A stretch of DNA of 61,061 nt, from assembly GCA_002751075.1 (NCBI GenBank), contig NAOQ01000061.1:28737-89797 (forward strand), in the 5' to 3' direction. Positions 12,301 to 26,213 of this stretch are shown one piece after another. A program made the position numbers and the translations under genes. The stretch's first letter is position 1; every line of letters starts with the position of its first letter. The notes beneath the pieces are model-generated. The model worked only from the letters and a program-made list of their open reading frames with translations. It ran no database searches and was not told where the DNA came from. The DNA is from Ichthyophonus hoferi. Its lineage: Eukaryota; Opisthokonta; Ichthyosporea; Ichthyophonida; Ichthyophonidae.

Positions 12301-15300
12301 CAACATCGCCCTGCTTGTGGAGACCCTTGTTTCCGGCAATGGCTCTAAAGGGGTGTACGCGTGAGATTAACGTATATATATATAGATATATATATATATA
12401 TACGCGTTATAATCATAGGACTAATTGTATCTCTTAACATGTCTTTAGTGTATGTTAGTATGTACGATGAAATTGCCGTATAGTATGATATAGTATGATA
12501 TATTTAATATATAATTTATATTCTAATGAATGTGCAAAACACTTTACACAGACGATAAATTGATTATTATTCAAGTGTATATATAAAAGAAAAGCAGAAA
12601 CGAATAAAAAATAAAAAATTGTAATGCATTCTTGCAAAATATAAAATCAAAATAGCATAACATAGCCATTAAATTATTTTTATATGCTTTTACCTTTGTT
12701 CAGCGGCAAGCAATTCATCGAAGTGGCTAGACCTCTGATCATCATCAGCACGATAGCGAACAACAGTGCAAAATCCTTTGCTAACAAGGGCTTCACCAAT
12801 ATTGCTGTGATATGATAATAAGCTAATCAGTACCTACCCAATCATTACTATATTATATGAAATGTAAATAACATTAGATAATTGGCTTTTCTTCAAACTT
12901 AACCACTAATTTTTTCACGTTACAAACTGAGAAATAAAAGTTTACAGCAAACCAATAGAACGCAGTACAGTGCTAAGACATTATATTATAAAGAAGGTCT
13001 ATGATTAGCTTGAAACTAAGAGATATACATATACATACACAGTGCCGTCCATAACAGTCACACAGGTGCGCTCAGGGAATCCCTCGTTGGCTGGCTTCAC
13101 AAAATCTACGATAATCCTGACATTCTTTCCAATCATTCTCTTTCTCATAAACTCCTTGGCCTCATACAAGTAGGGAGTATCAAAGTGATTCTTAGGCTTG
13201 ACCCCCTCGGGTGCCCTGTGTGCGTGAATAGGCAGTTAGTTACATGTGCGCGTTAGTGTGATAGTATATATATTGCTATGATAGTATAATTTTTTGTGTA
13301 AGAGTGAATACTATGTCCCCTATGTGTCATTTTGTTTTTGATAACAACAATGAATCTAATTGGAAAGCTGTAAATTGGGTATATACATATTTAAGTTCAC
13401 GTATATATAATGTTATGTATAGTATAAAAAAGGAAAAGGAGCTTTACATACTTAGGACCTCTAATACTAGAGATGGTTAAACGACGGAGAGCTCCGGTCT
13501 TGTCTTTGACCACAATAGTTTCAGCATTGCAAATCTCAACCACCTATAAGTTATATGTATGGTTATGTATGTTAATAGCTGTAATACTTTATGATAATTA
13601 TAAACAACACACTCAACAGAGAGATAAAACAAAATATAGTCATTAGAATAATCATAGGAAACAGGTAGATAATATAATTATATACATATATATGTTAAAA
13701 CGTGAAAGAGAAAATGTTTACAGATGTGTCACAGGAATTGATTAATCATAATAACTATACTAATAATAATAGGAAAAGCAATAGAAGCAATAACAATAAC
13801 ATTAATGTAACATAATATACCTTAGCGACAAACTCCTTCTCGCCAGCAAATCCAGCAGGGGCAACATAATCCCTGAAGATACGGAGTTTCTTGGCCTTGG
13901 CCAACCTGTAGTCATTGGTCAAAGATCAACTTATGTACCTGACCGCATGGTTGTAACATAAAGGGAGAAAGATACAAAGTAATTGCTGCTTATAAAAGCA
14001 ACAACCAATAGGACGTTTAAAGTTATTACTAAAAAGGTATTGGTTCTTTGGGATAATATTAATACTAAACTACGTGACTCCAATTGAATGGATGTGTCAA
14101 GAATCTACAAATATACACAAAATAACGCATATAATTAGCTATAACTTTATAATCAGACAAATTGACCCATAACATAATAAACATAAAATATGATATTCTA
14201 ATATTATAGTATTAATGTGATACGTACTGCTCCATGGCACGGTATTTCTCCTTGCCCTCTGTGACACAGGTGAGGCTCCAATCAACAACGCGGGCCATAC
14301 CCTCCTAAAAAATTAAAAGTAAGATTTGGCTGGTCAAATAATTGATATTGTGTAGTGGCCTATATCCAAATAAAAAACACGGTTGACCTATTGATTAATG
14401 TTTATACAAATAAAGATATGCATGTATGTGTGAATTGATATGATTATAATTATAAATCATCATAAATCGGAAAGTATTTGTGCATTGCAACTAGAATAAG
14501 AAATATACACAAAACAATATAATATAAAAGCACTCAGGTGGGCAAGGGTCCGGGCTAGCCAGTCCCTAACCCACTCCCATTGGGTGTCATCATGCAAGAC
14601 ATCACAATATATAGATATACCACTACTATATATAGTAATAATATATATAAATACTGTGAGTCCCTCACCGCGCAAGGATAATCTCATCATTGTGCATATT
14701 ATGTAAACAAATATTATCATGAAATAGATATCAGGGAGTATAAAAAGTATAAAAAAAAATAATAGGATATGAAAAATGAACAAGTTATAATGCAATATTT
14801 CGTGTATATGCTATGGGTATATGTTGCAGTAGTCACATCATTTAATATATATTATTATCATTGTTGTTGTTGTACCTGTATATGATAGTATGTATATAGG
14901 CATAGGGTCTAGCATTGACAGTTTGGGCCACACTATTCAAAAAATTTAAAGAAATTACAATGTGCAAATAAAACAATATACACATATACACAAAAAAAAC
15001 ATAATACATTCATAAACCTAGACCATAATACAAATATAGTATAGAACCTTACCTTAAGAAGGAGCTCTGAGATATTACCAGCAGGGTGGATAATGGTTGC
15101 TAGGAAGTTCTGATTGGTCACACCCTCAAGGAGGACCTGAACATCACGCTGCAATAGACGAGATTCCACAAAGAACTTGGCCTATAGTAATATATCTTAT
15201 GATTAGTTATATATAACATAGCAACAACCTATTGTAATTAAGTCGTTGATACCCCCAAAGCATACATGCGTACATATATAGATGATATAAAAAACAACAA

Positions 15301-18300
15301 CCCACTACTACTATTGTACTATTCTAAGCAATAAATGGCCTTACCTCATCGGCATATGGCTCAGCGACATCGACATTAGATCCATCCTCAGCGCGTTTAA
15401 AGCCAGGAGTCTTAATACCTGCCAACTGGACGGTAATATACTTGAAATCAGGAAGGAGGAAGAGGCGGAGGGTAGATCCGTCACGCACCTGCTCCACAAC
15501 GGCTATTGGTGATTGGGCAAGGTTAGGTTAGCCAATACCAAACACAAATAGTTATATCCACTCCTATTTTCTTTAATAAAATCTTCATTTTTCATATACA
15601 CAAATATATAAGAGCGTTTTCCAAGGCTTGTATCAAATCAAACGGGGATAAACTCATTGGGGCAGATATATTCTACAATTTTAAAAGTCAATATTTTTGA
15701 CTGAGGAATTAAAATTTAAGAAGTTTATGCTTTACATATCCTACCTCTCATGATTATCTTTATTCAATACATATACATGCACACACACCATACTACATAC
15801 CATTATATTTGTGCTTAGAAACCACCAAGCTGCGATCGGTATCAACATTCCATTGAGGATTACGAACGGCCTGTAAAGATGTACAATTGGTTAATTGTAC
15901 GTACGTGGCGTATATCCATTAAGAGAATTTATCCCATCTAGGCACAAATTTTATTGTTCGATTTAATAATTTTATATAATATTTTAGAAAAATATAAAAA
16001 TAAATAAACATGATTTTAATTGGATTAATAATTTACGTCAACAATGGTAATGAAAAAACTCCAAGTCAACAGCAATCCCTTGGGAGTGGGGNNNNNNNNN
16101 NNNNNNNNNNNNNNNNNNNNNNNNNNNNNNNNNNNNNNNNNNNNNNNNNNNNNNNNNNNNNNNNNNNNNNNNNNNNNNNNNNNNNNNNNNNNNNNNNNNN
16201 NNNNNNNNNNNNNNNNNNNNNNNNNNNNNNNNNNNNNNNNNNNNNNNNNNNNNNNNNNNNNNNNNNNNNNNNNNNNNNNNNNNNNNNNNNNNNNNNNNNN
16301 NNNNNNNNNNNNNNNNNNNNNNNNNNNNNNNNNNNNNNNNNNNNNNNNNNNNNNNNNNNNNNNNNNNNNNNNNNNNNNNNNNNNNNNNNNNNNNNNNNNN
16401 NNNNNNNNNNNNNNNNNTCAGAAATAAACATGATTTTAATTGGATTAATAATTTACGTCAACAATGGTAATGAAAAAACTCCAAGTCAACAGCAATCCCT
16501 TGGGAGTGGGGAATTCTTAAATTTCAAATAACAACGACCAATTTACCGTATCTACACATTTGGTAATATCTTATACACACAATAGCAAGACATCCATTTA
16601 ATTGACAGTGACTATTGGATCCCAAATTCTAATCTTTATGTAACCCAGTCTACATTCAAAGCAAACCATTTTTAATAGGCCCACATCGCTATAAAATGCA
16701 GTGAAAATACATAATCTCCTATTATAGAATCCATCATTTTTGACGGATGTCACAAACCCATAATAGTATTAATAAAATAAAAGAATTAATCTAAATAATC
16801 TGCGACTGGATTGCAAGTATTTCACTGTTTCAATTTTCAGTATATTATGCAAGCTTGTTCCCTGCTGAACAATGGCACCTATATATAATATTATATTATA
16901 TATAGCTGAGGGTAAATATCGAGGGCTCACTAAGTCGGGCTATTATTATAGATATAGAAGGTGATAATACATATCAAATTTAACTAGGAAGAAACATCTT
17001 TTCTTTTCAGTAATAAGCAAATATAATAAAAATAAATAAAAAATAATAAACTGTAAAAATGCAGTGAATTTTTTGGTTCCAACATATACACCTACCTTAG
17101 CAATGACTGCTGGGTCCTTACTCCAGGCTCCTAAGCCAGCATTCTGAGCAATCTGTTCCAAATGCAATAGATTATCATGCTCACTGTAAAAGGAATAGAT
17201 AGATAGAGAGGATATGTTAGATATATAGTGGATGAGTGATATGTAATCAACAAAGCACAACATAATATAATGTATCCTGTGAAATGTAATAGCAGAAAGA
17301 GAACAATTATCGATATGCAAATGGCCTTATTTTATTCGGTATCTAGAATGAAATATAACCCCTCCTCACCTGTGGTATTGTCTTTTGAGGATATGGACAT
17401 TTTATTGTAGCGTGCCGCAAAGGCTTATAATAAAATTAATACAACAAAAGAAATGAAGATATGAAACATTTTAAAAGATCAATGAATGAACCTGGATATA
17501 ATAGCAAAAGTAGGGAGTATAATGGGCGGCTAGGAGGCTAGGCTTAGACGATTAAGCCAAATTTAAATTTAAACTGCAAGCATAAAAATAGAGAACCCTG
17601 AATATAATGTCGGAAGATGAATAAAATAATAGATGGCTAGGATTGGACCATTCAACTAAATTCAAAAAAACTACTTAAAAGAGAAGAAATCAATGAATAA
17701 ATAAAGTTAGGTGTACATACGGGGTGGACTGTTGATTGGTCTGAGGGCGGACTTTCAACCATCCCTGTGCAACCATTTCTGAAGCAACGTCCTTGCCATC
17801 CTTGGTGGTAATGCGAACAAAGTCTCTACCAGTGGTAGGAACAGTGTATTCAATGACATATTTGATCTGCTTGCCGACTAGCATATGGCGCAGGGCCTCA
17901 CGGGCTTGCCATGCGAAGGGCTATAAAATAGAAGAAGAAAGAGAGAAGAAGAAAAAAACAAGGGAAAAAAAAAGCAATGGAGGAGAAAGGGTTAGGGCCA
18001 GGATACATTGGAAAGCTAAAGGATTCATATTGATTATATTTTGTTTAAAATTCCAATTTTCGCTCGCTTAAACCCTAACCACTAGATAAAATTATTAATT
18101 TGTAACCTTCGCAAACTACTCTTTTGAAGAAACATGAATGTTTAGGTTGCTACAAGAAATAGTTGGAATTTTTGCTAGTTGCCAACTCTGATATAGAATA
18201 TAAAATGTTTAATTTATCTAAATATTAAAGCTTTGAATTTTTTTTTTTAGTCGCCAACTCTTGATATAGAATATCAAATACTTCACACAATAACCCTCTC

Positions 18301-18680
18301 ATAATATAAATATTATATTTTTTAAAAAAAATGTTGTAACCAGATAATAACATTTAGCCACAAAGGTGCTGCATTTCTATATGTTCTTCTTGTCAGACAT
18401 CAAAATCGTGCATTTTCACCATAATAGTGCGGAGTAAAAATACCAAAAATCCTTATGAATAGACCCATGATAAATAGCAGCCTACCTCATCTTTCTGTTC
18501 CTCGGGGCGATTAGGAGAGGGTCTGCGTGCGAGTCTAGGAGCAACAATGCCAGCAAGCTGCACAGTCTTCTCAGGAGGAGGGCCTTTGACAGGCTTACCT
18601 CTGATAACAATGGAATCACCAGAGAGAATCTCCTTGACAATACCAAATTGTTCAGCAGTGGGTACAGCGGGGGAAGCCAT
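6309..18680 (-). CDS. SND1: staphylococcal nuclease domain-containing protein 1 (Tudor-SN), 22 exons
   Basis: Minus-strand coding exons in order: 18680-18486, 17920-17721, 17183-17096, 15870-15801, 15502-15345, 15181-15053, 14304-14228, 13905-13821, 13543-13452, 13215-13039, 12804-12694, 12344-12263, 12041-11909, 11355-11246, 10989-10801, 10199-10067, 9496-9391, 8931-8844, 8243-8130, 7336-7289, 6793-6593, 6401-6309. All have GT-AG borders and matching phases and sum to 893 codons including the stop; human SND1 is 910 residues. Four staphylococcal-nuclease-like domains fill residues ~10-660. A Tudor domain follows at ~690-750 ([14 protein letters not shown], then VFFVDYGN), and a split fifth nuclease fold ends in a Lys-rich tail. 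SND1 is a conserved RNA-binding protein linked to RISC, splicing, transcription co-activation and stress granules; the Tudor aromatic cage binds symmetrically dimethylated arginine. The start [18 protein letters not shown] matches the family N-terminus. Confidence 0.95.
16002..16511. repeat. identical 90-bp sequence on both sides of an assembly gap
   Basis: 16002-16091 and 16422-16511 are the same 90 bases, separated by a run of N at 16092-16417. The copies lie in the SND1 intron between exons 3 and 4. Identical contig ends abutting a gap usually mean that one overlap was not merged, so the gap may be false. Confidence 0.9.
16092..16417. other. assembly gap (326 N)
   Basis: A run of undetermined bases inside an SND1 intron. 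No coding phase is broken by it. Confidence 0.99.
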
Positions 18681-20991
18681 GATGAGTAAAAGGATATAAG
18701 GAAAGGAATATTATTCCTAAGTCAACCTGTTAGTATTAGTAAACTATTAATTTACCCAAACAGTCACCTTGGTAACAGTGAAAAACAGAATAACTGATAA
18801 TAGTATTGAAGGGCGAAGAGATTTAACCTGCGGTCCTGTTGCTACCCTATTAATCTATTGTCCATATATAGCAATAATTGAATTTTGTAAGCTTTTTACA
18901 TTATCCAATCGTGCAGTAGATTTTGTGGAGTCGGGTCGAGCAGTTCTTAATCTCTTTTTTCTTCTAGGTTATAAAAGATATAAAGAGCACTGGTTTGATT
19001 TTAAATTTATATCAATCAATAAATAGAGCTTTTAATACTTAATAAATTTATTTTTTATACAAATATATATTTATATTAGTAATAATAGTAGCAATACTAC
19101 AAGGACATTATTTTTTTTATGATGTGTACTTACTTTACTTAAATGACCCGATGGGCAACCTAGTTAGAGGTAACCATTAATGATATTATATATGTGATAT
19201 AAGCATTATTATTGATTTTTACTATAAATAATATTAATATAATAAATTTTTATTTTTATTATGCTATTATAGTTATTTACTATAAATTTAATAAAAAAAA
19301 CCTATCCCAAGGTTTCATGTTGAAAAATACTAAGCTTCAATAGATTTACCCCCACTTCATCTGGATCGGTTAAGCGCGATCAAAAAAAAAAAATACACTG
19401 CGGCTGAGAATGGTATTATTGGTCAAACGTATATACATATCATTGGCTAATTAAAGGTTAAAATAATTGTTTAACACTTTAGTCGAATCAAACTGTATAT
19501 GGAATAAATTTTCAAGATTTAGGTCAGGCATTTATTGTTTAATAGTATTTTGATCTATGCTAAGTGAGTTCAAGAAGATGGTTGCTATTTTTAAATGACT
19601 TGTACCTAACAAATAATAAAGTTGGGTGGGAGCCTTTTTTGCAAATATATATATATTGCAATTATATTATATTACACTATATTATATGATAAATGTATTT
19701 CATTATATTTTTTTTTTTTTTATTGTATTATATGATATTATATTAAAAGCAAATGACATTAGTTATGGTGTACACTAAGCCTGTCTGCAACGTATTCAAG
19801 TAGTATATTATACATTATTTTAATAACCAGATTAGTAGCGGCACTAGGAGATTCGTTTCACTTCCAGTTTGTTCCGTTCCATAGGTCTATTCCAATCCAT
19901 TGCGCTATCGCTGTCACTGGTAATTTATTGTGAAAAGAATTTGACTCGAATAGAATCGAATATAGGAGAGCGATTTGAAGGGCCAAAGTTTCCTCACCTG
20001 CGTGAGGTAAGCTCTTGCAGTCGTATTCCGATTCCGTATGCTGAACTACAATCCTGGTATCCTATGCTGAATCTACCCTTTCCGAATTGTCGGTATCAAT
20101 GCAGTTACTTTGTTGCAAGGTCGAATTAATCCCTAATGTTCATCAAAACTAAATTACAGTGTATTTACAGACTTTTTGAATTTTATCATTATGCAAATTC
20201 GTTAATTCTGGTATGGGGATTTAATACTAGGTTATCCTATCTTATAGTAGTATACATTATGTTATATGTACGTAGCGTTCACTTCATATATATAACATCA
20301 AATCGATGTTATATTTCTTCAATGGACATATAGAAAATACTGCAGGTCTTGATGGCATAATTAATATATTTTTTAAAAGGATACAGTATAATAAATTACA
20401 GCTATATTTGATAGAACCCAATCAGGGACAATATCATTTTTCCATATTTATATAATTTACTTTAATATAATATAATATAATATAATATAATACACTCTAC
20501 TATAATAATAATTATATTTTCTGGAAGCATTGGCGATACCATTACTCTTGAAGCAAGCCATATTTAGGAATGGCAGAAATCTTATCTTGTTAAAAGATCA
20601 CGATGCTCACATTTATTTTAAAATTTAATGCTCATAGTACTTGGTATTTAAAAAAATCACGCAATCTTATTCATGGTTTAAAGGAAGTATTAGTATACTT
20701 ATAATGCAATACATAATTAGATGCTAAATCAAAGTTTTATTATTATTTTATAATAGTTACAAATCATATGAATATATATGTATATATAATAGTAAAATTA
20801 TTTATTTTTTATCATGCAATGCTTGCATGATTACCTTTAATTTTACCGCACTTTACCAATCTCATAAAAGCAAATCATTAAAATATAAGCATTGGCTAGA
20901 ACTAACTGAACCAATATATTAATCCTTCTTAAGACTATATAATGTGATATATTCATTTCACTAAACAAACTGTAAGTTTTAGTTTTCTATG
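18681..20991. other. intergenic region between divergent SND1 and the first RidA gene
   Basis: It separates the SND1 start (minus) from the RidA start (plus), so both promoters should lie here. The rest is AT-rich with poly-T runs (about 19710) and an ATATA-type tract at about 20462-20495. A small open frame at 19869-20129 resembles no family I know, and I do not call it a gene. Confidence 0.5.
20462..20495. repeat. (TATAA)n simple repeat
   Basis: Perfect tandem pentamers upstream of the first RidA gene, in otherwise AT-rich DNA. Confidence 0.8.
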
Positions 20992-22837
20992 ATGTTATCT
21001 GTGTCTAGTATTGTCGCTCGCAGGGGTGCCCAGAGCTGTGTCGCTGCTGTGGCCAGGTTTGTTTCTGCTACTTCTTTATCTTTACCTACCTATGTATATT
21101 AATATTAAGGAAAGAATATGCATGTTGTGGTTGCTATTTTATTATTACACTATACAACTTTCCATACTCATTCTCTCTTTCAACTTGCAGTCAGGTTGCC
21201 AGGCGTGGAATTCATGTAGAGGCTAAGCTTGATGCTATGGGTCTCAAGCTTGTCCCCGCAACTCCCAAGGCAAACTATGTCAACCTTGTTCGTTCAGGTT
21301 AGTTCAAGCGATCATGTTTATATTTTATATCTTTACACTTCAAGTTATACTCTTACTTGTTATAGCAGCTACTGTTCACATTCATTTGCTACCTGTGTGA
21401 ATATTTTAACATTAACAGATATAATATTTACTCTTTCTTTGTAGATAAGACTATATATCTCTCTGGACATCTCCCTGTCACCGCTGAGGGAGAATTGATT
21501 GTTGGCAAGGTGCGTATACAAGTGACTGAAAGCTTTCAGTTTTCTAATCCCTCATTCTCTTCTTTTTTTATCGCTTTCTTTTATTTATTTTATGGACATG
21601 AACATACGCACTAATATATCTACTATGTACTATTCAGGTCCCCGCCGTAATCAGTGAGGAGAAGGCCTATGAAGCAGCCAAGTGTACTATGCTGTCTCTC
21701 CTTGGTACCCTTAAGAACGAGATTGGTGACCTTGATAGAGTTCAGGTAGGTCATATTTATATATAGTTCATCCTAATAATAGTAATAATCATAAGTCAAT
21801 ATTGATATTTGATATCCCAGCTATTATAGTAATTACTCTCGAGTCACCTTAACCTTTCTTCCTTTCACACATCTCTTGTAAGGAACTTACGTTCTTGTTT
21901 TCCTTTAATTGTATGCTATGGTATAGCATGGTATATTTTTTACAACTTTTTTTTTTTTTTTTTTGGTAAATAGCTTTGGTCTGGGTGTGAAAAATATGAT
22001 GCATTCTACTGACGTAATTACCTAGCATGATAGGTAATTAATTATTCATTTATCCTTTCCTTGTTAGGTCTAATGTAATTCGCATTATTCCCAGTTGATG
22101 TATAGCTAGTATAGGTATTGTTTATAATATATATATATGTTCTTACTGGCTATATATTTATCACATCACATACAGAGGATTGTCAAGCTGACTGGCATGG
22201 TGAACTGCACCCCTGAGTTTGTAAACCATCCCAAGGTCATCAATGGTAAGTGTCATTAATTATTAGAGAGAACCATATGTATAGAATGATAGATTTAACA
22301 AGAATGGTATGTATATAGATATATGTGGGTATTGACATATTTTGTTACTATATTGAGGGGTTTAATATGTTACATGTTATGCTCTTGTTAGATTGTGTAA
22401 GACAGTTGTAGTAGTAAAGTAGGACTAGGAATGTATTGCATATGCTCGTTACTTACTGTGAACAATAAATTATTCCTATAATGATCTATAATATTATACA
22501 TAGTATGTGTGTGTATGTATTGTTTTTAAAAACATTTTTTGCCATTATATTCCGAACCCTCCCTCCCCCACCACAAAATATTTTAGTAGCAAGAAACCAA
22601 ACCAGTCTAAGTCATATACATTAAAATGTAGTACACCACTCATTTAACCAATATAAAATAATTAAATACCAATACTAAATATAACCACCAATAGGAGCTA
22701 GCGATCTCCTAATCGAGCTGTATGGTGTCCGAGGCAAACATACCCGTGTAGCATGCGGTATGGGCAGTCTACCCCTTGGGGTCCCTTGCGAAATCGACAT
22801 GATTGTAGAGGTTTTACCAGACCATGTTAAGAATTAA
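20992..22837 (+). CDS. RidA/YjgF-family protein, probable mitochondrial, copy 1
   Basis: Six plus-strand exons: 20992-21056, 21191-21297, 21445-21509, 21638-21745, 22176-22245, 22695-22837, totalling 185 residues. The N-terminus (MLSVSSIVARRGAQS, then RSQVARRGIH) is Arg/Ser/Ala-rich without acidic residues, like a mitochondrial presequence. The mature part follows the longer YjgF_like subfamily: IYLSGHLPV, VGKVPAV, AAKCTMLSLLGTLKNEIGDL, TGMVNCTPEFVNHPKVINGA, SDLLIELYGVRGKHTRVACG, and LPLGVPCEIDMIVEVL. Classical RidA enzymes hydrolyse reactive enamine/imine intermediates made by PLP enzymes; the exact role of this subfamily is uncertain. The neighbouring minus-strand paralogue shares every intron position and phase. 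Confidence 0.9.
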
Positions 22838-22931
22838 ATGTGGATATTGATTGGGACTAACGGCAGGAATGAAGACCTGTGAAAAATTTACTGTGCTCGG
22901 TTTCTTGCTATATAAAGAGATTAATTTCCAT

Positions 22932-23482
22932 AATAAATAACCTTTAATTTTGTTTTTCGGCCATGAATATCTTTTGTAAAGGAACTATGCAATAACAAGT
23001 GCCTTTGCTTTGATATAGTTCAATTTTCCTTAAACCTAAGGAATATAATCTAAATAGAAAGGCTATTAACTAACTAACCTGTAAGTACGCAATGTAGTGT
23101 TCAAAATTTAAATATGATTCGTCTTGTAGTTTTATTCTATTACATCTAGTACAATATGCCTGATGTTACAAAACAGTCTGTGGTAAGATTTTTACAATCG
23201 CTATATTATTTTAATAAATAACCTTTTTTATTTATTTTTCGGCCGTGGGTACCTTTTGTAAAGGAACTATGCAATAACAAGTGCTTTTGCTTTGATATAG
23301 TTCAATTTTCCTTAAACCTAAGGAATATAATCTAAATAGAAAGGCTATTAACTAACTAACCTGTAAGTACGCAATGTAGTTTTCGAAATTTAAATATGAT
23401 TCATCTTGTGTTCTATTCTATTACATCTAGCACAATATGCCTGATTATGTTATAAAACGGTGTGTGGTAAAATTTCTACAAT
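22932..23482. repeat. two-copy tandem duplication, period about 282 bp
   Basis: 22932-23199 and 23213-23482 align at an offset of about 282 with high identity; both contain GGAACTATGCAATAACAAG. The right copy includes the last codons and stop of the minus-strand RidA gene. The left copy holds a matching remnant at 23168-23199 that reads IVKILPQTVL-stop. The unit is therefore a duplicated 3' end of that gene lying between two convergent genes. Confidence 0.9.
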
Positions 23483-26213
23483 CATATCGAGTTCAACGGG
23501 GGCATTATGAGGTAGACTGGTAACACCAGAAGCCATTCTACAATGATTGCCTGTCACGCCATATAGTTCTTTAAGTAGATCAGAGGCACCTGTATGTAGG
23601 TAAACAGATATTGTATTGTGTAAGTTAATTATATTATTCCTAGTAGTTTTATCTGCCTTTTTGTTTGCGGCAAGAATATAAATACATATTGTATAAGATT
23701 TATTTATTTTACACTCATCACCAAAGGGTATATTGTATTGGTGTTTTGTAATGTTTTCTCTATTTTAGGTGCTACTAATGCTTTCTTGGAACAGAAAAAT
23801 ATAAAATAATCAGTAATACCTACTAAATAATCAAATTAGTAGGCATATATAGTATATATTGTAGGGCTTATAATAGGTATGGTTATGGGTAATATAATAG
23901 AGAGAGATATATATATATATATATAGTCGCTTACCATTCATAACTTTCGTATGGTTGACAAACTCGGGTGTGGAGTTGACCATTCCAGTTACCTTTAGCA
24001 CTTTCTATATGTTTAAGACTATTGGTTAGTTAAATATAAAATCAAAAGGAGGGAGGGTAGAGGAAGACAGTCAAAAAAATGGCAAATGAGAACTCGTATT
24101 TCATAACTATCTATGGTACTGTATGTCAATCGTGAGTTTAAAGATAGAGTAAGTAATGCAAGTTGATTATAGTAAGAGGGTAATACTAATTATATATATA
24201 TATATAACAGTAACAGTAAGAGGTATTAGTTAAATAATACACACCAACACTCTATCGAGGTCCCCAATCTCATTCTTAAGTGTACCCAACAGTGAGAGCA
24301 TAGCTAGTCGTGCTGCTTCATAACCTTTATCCTCGTTGATTGAGGTAGGGATCTAATGAGAGATAAGAGATAAGTTAGTATAGCATAAGTATAAATAAAG
24401 GAAAAGAAATGTGGTATGTATGTATAGCAGTCTGATAGTATGTATTGTATTCGTTTAGGTCTGGGAATATTTGTGATTAGAATGTTATTATAATCAATGT
24501 TTTTCTACCCATATATTTGCAATAATATATAGCTACAAGATTATTCGTTTTGCATCCATAACAATTTTAAAAAATGCTGTGTTAGTGAGCACCCAACAAA
24601 AAATGTAGGACCTAAATCTAACGTAAGATAAATTGGAAATATAATATAGCTTGAGATAAGGATATATTTATGATAATTAACATATAATGGATTCTTATTT
24701 TTAGTTGCTGTGCACTATAGGTTGAGTTATAATTTAAGATTGTATAGAAAATATATGTAAGGAAAGGATTGATTTGGAATAGTCCAAGTATAACTTGGTA
24801 AGAGAAACAAAATGATAAATATGGTAGTATGGGTAATGCAAGCTTCTAGATAAATTACTAATTATATTGTGCTAAGATTATACGTCAAGGTGTATATATA
24901 CTTGTGGAGGGAGGTACTTGTTTAAATTATGATGTAGGCTTGGTATCTAGAAATGAATATACGGTGATTGGGGGTATGTTTATTAGTTGAAATCAAAAAC
25001 AAATAATATGAAAACTTATACAGCAAAGAAAAGAGATGGGAGACAAGGAACCGTATATAGATAGAAAAAGAATAGAAAAAATGATTGAGAGCAATGATAT
25101 TTGTTGTTGAAAAACATAGCATACTTTGCCTACGATTGTGTTTCCTGTCGCATCCTTGGCAATGTGCCCAGATATATACACAGTATTTCCTGAAGAAGAA
25201 AAAAATGCGAACGAAGGTTTAGTGCGATGTGACTCGTTCATTAAATCAGTGCTGGGTGTTAATAATGACGAATGAATAAACAAATAACCTTATAATGGTG
25301 TATACTATATTCCAGCAAATATATGGGTAGAAAAACGTTGCAACAAAGTTTTTTATAAACCTTTGTGTGAATGATTTAATTTAATACCACATGTAAATAT
25401 ATATAATACTAATAATCAAATTAAAGACAGACATTATTATTACCTGTACGCATGACATTGAGATGATTCCCCACCGGTGCTGTAGGCTGTAGATTATAGC
25501 CCATAGATTTTAGCTTGGCTTCAGCATGAAGACATCTTCTTACCCCCTGACTGTATGAGAAAGTATGCGTTACTAATGGATATGATATATAGTGTCAATG
25601 TGGTAAAGCAATATAATTAGCTAAAGAAAAAGGAAAGTGTACAGGCTTGTTCTAGTTTTTTTCTCCCATAGTATGTCGTGCTCTCTTTGATCTTAGGTGT
25701 ATATTGGGTTTGCAAAGGGTAAATCTATGATTAACTACATATTGGTACAATTATAATCACACAAGTGACGCGAAGCACCAAAAAAACGCTACATTCTTCG
25801 TACAAATCGACAGTGTCCGAGATCTGGGGCTCATAAATTGTACGCAATTTAAACAATATATATATAAAAATGTGTAGTTATATATGTATATATAGTGGGA
25901 GAAGCTAAAACAATCATATTATTCTCTCCTCCTCCGTTCCTTTCTTAGCCCCTTCTCACATCTTCGACCGTCGATCCTTCATCAATTTTCTCTTAATAAT
26001 ATTATTTAGAAAGAACGCATGCTATCAATTAATGGCCCGAGCGCCAGGAATAACCTATATTGTAATAACAATCGTATACATCTATTACTTCAATATATAA
26101 AAATATCCTATATATTAATACAGAAACTACGTAGAAGTAGAAACTAACGTTGCAATAGCAGCAAAGTATCCTTGGGTACTCAACCGTGCGACGCTTTTGG
26201 TAATTGTAAACAT
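23450..26213 (-). CDS. RidA/YjgF-family protein, probable mitochondrial, copy 2
   Basis: Six minus-strand exons: 26213-26149, 25550-25444, 25189-25125, 24352-24245, 24004-23935, 23589-23450, totalling 184 residues. Exon lengths (65, 107, 65, 108, 70, 140) equal those of the convergent copy except the last (143 there). The N-terminus MFTITKSVARLSTQGYFAA is presequence-like. Core motifs are HAEAKLKSMG, VYISGHIAKD, GYEAARLAMLSLLGTLKNEI, GMVNSTPEFVNHTKVMNGAS, CRMASGVTSLP and VELDMIVEIL. It differs from copy 1 near the ligand pocket (NHCRMASG against KHTRVACG), so the paralogues may prefer different substrates; this is inference. Its 3' end has been partly duplicated downstream. Confidence 0.9.

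Noticed and set aside
16010-16531. Open frames running through the first N run
   Set aside because: They are artefacts of translating undetermined bases and the duplicated gap edges.
19869-20129. An 86-codon plus-strand frame between SND1 and RidA copy 1
   Set aside because: It shows no domain, no splice context and no family resemblance.
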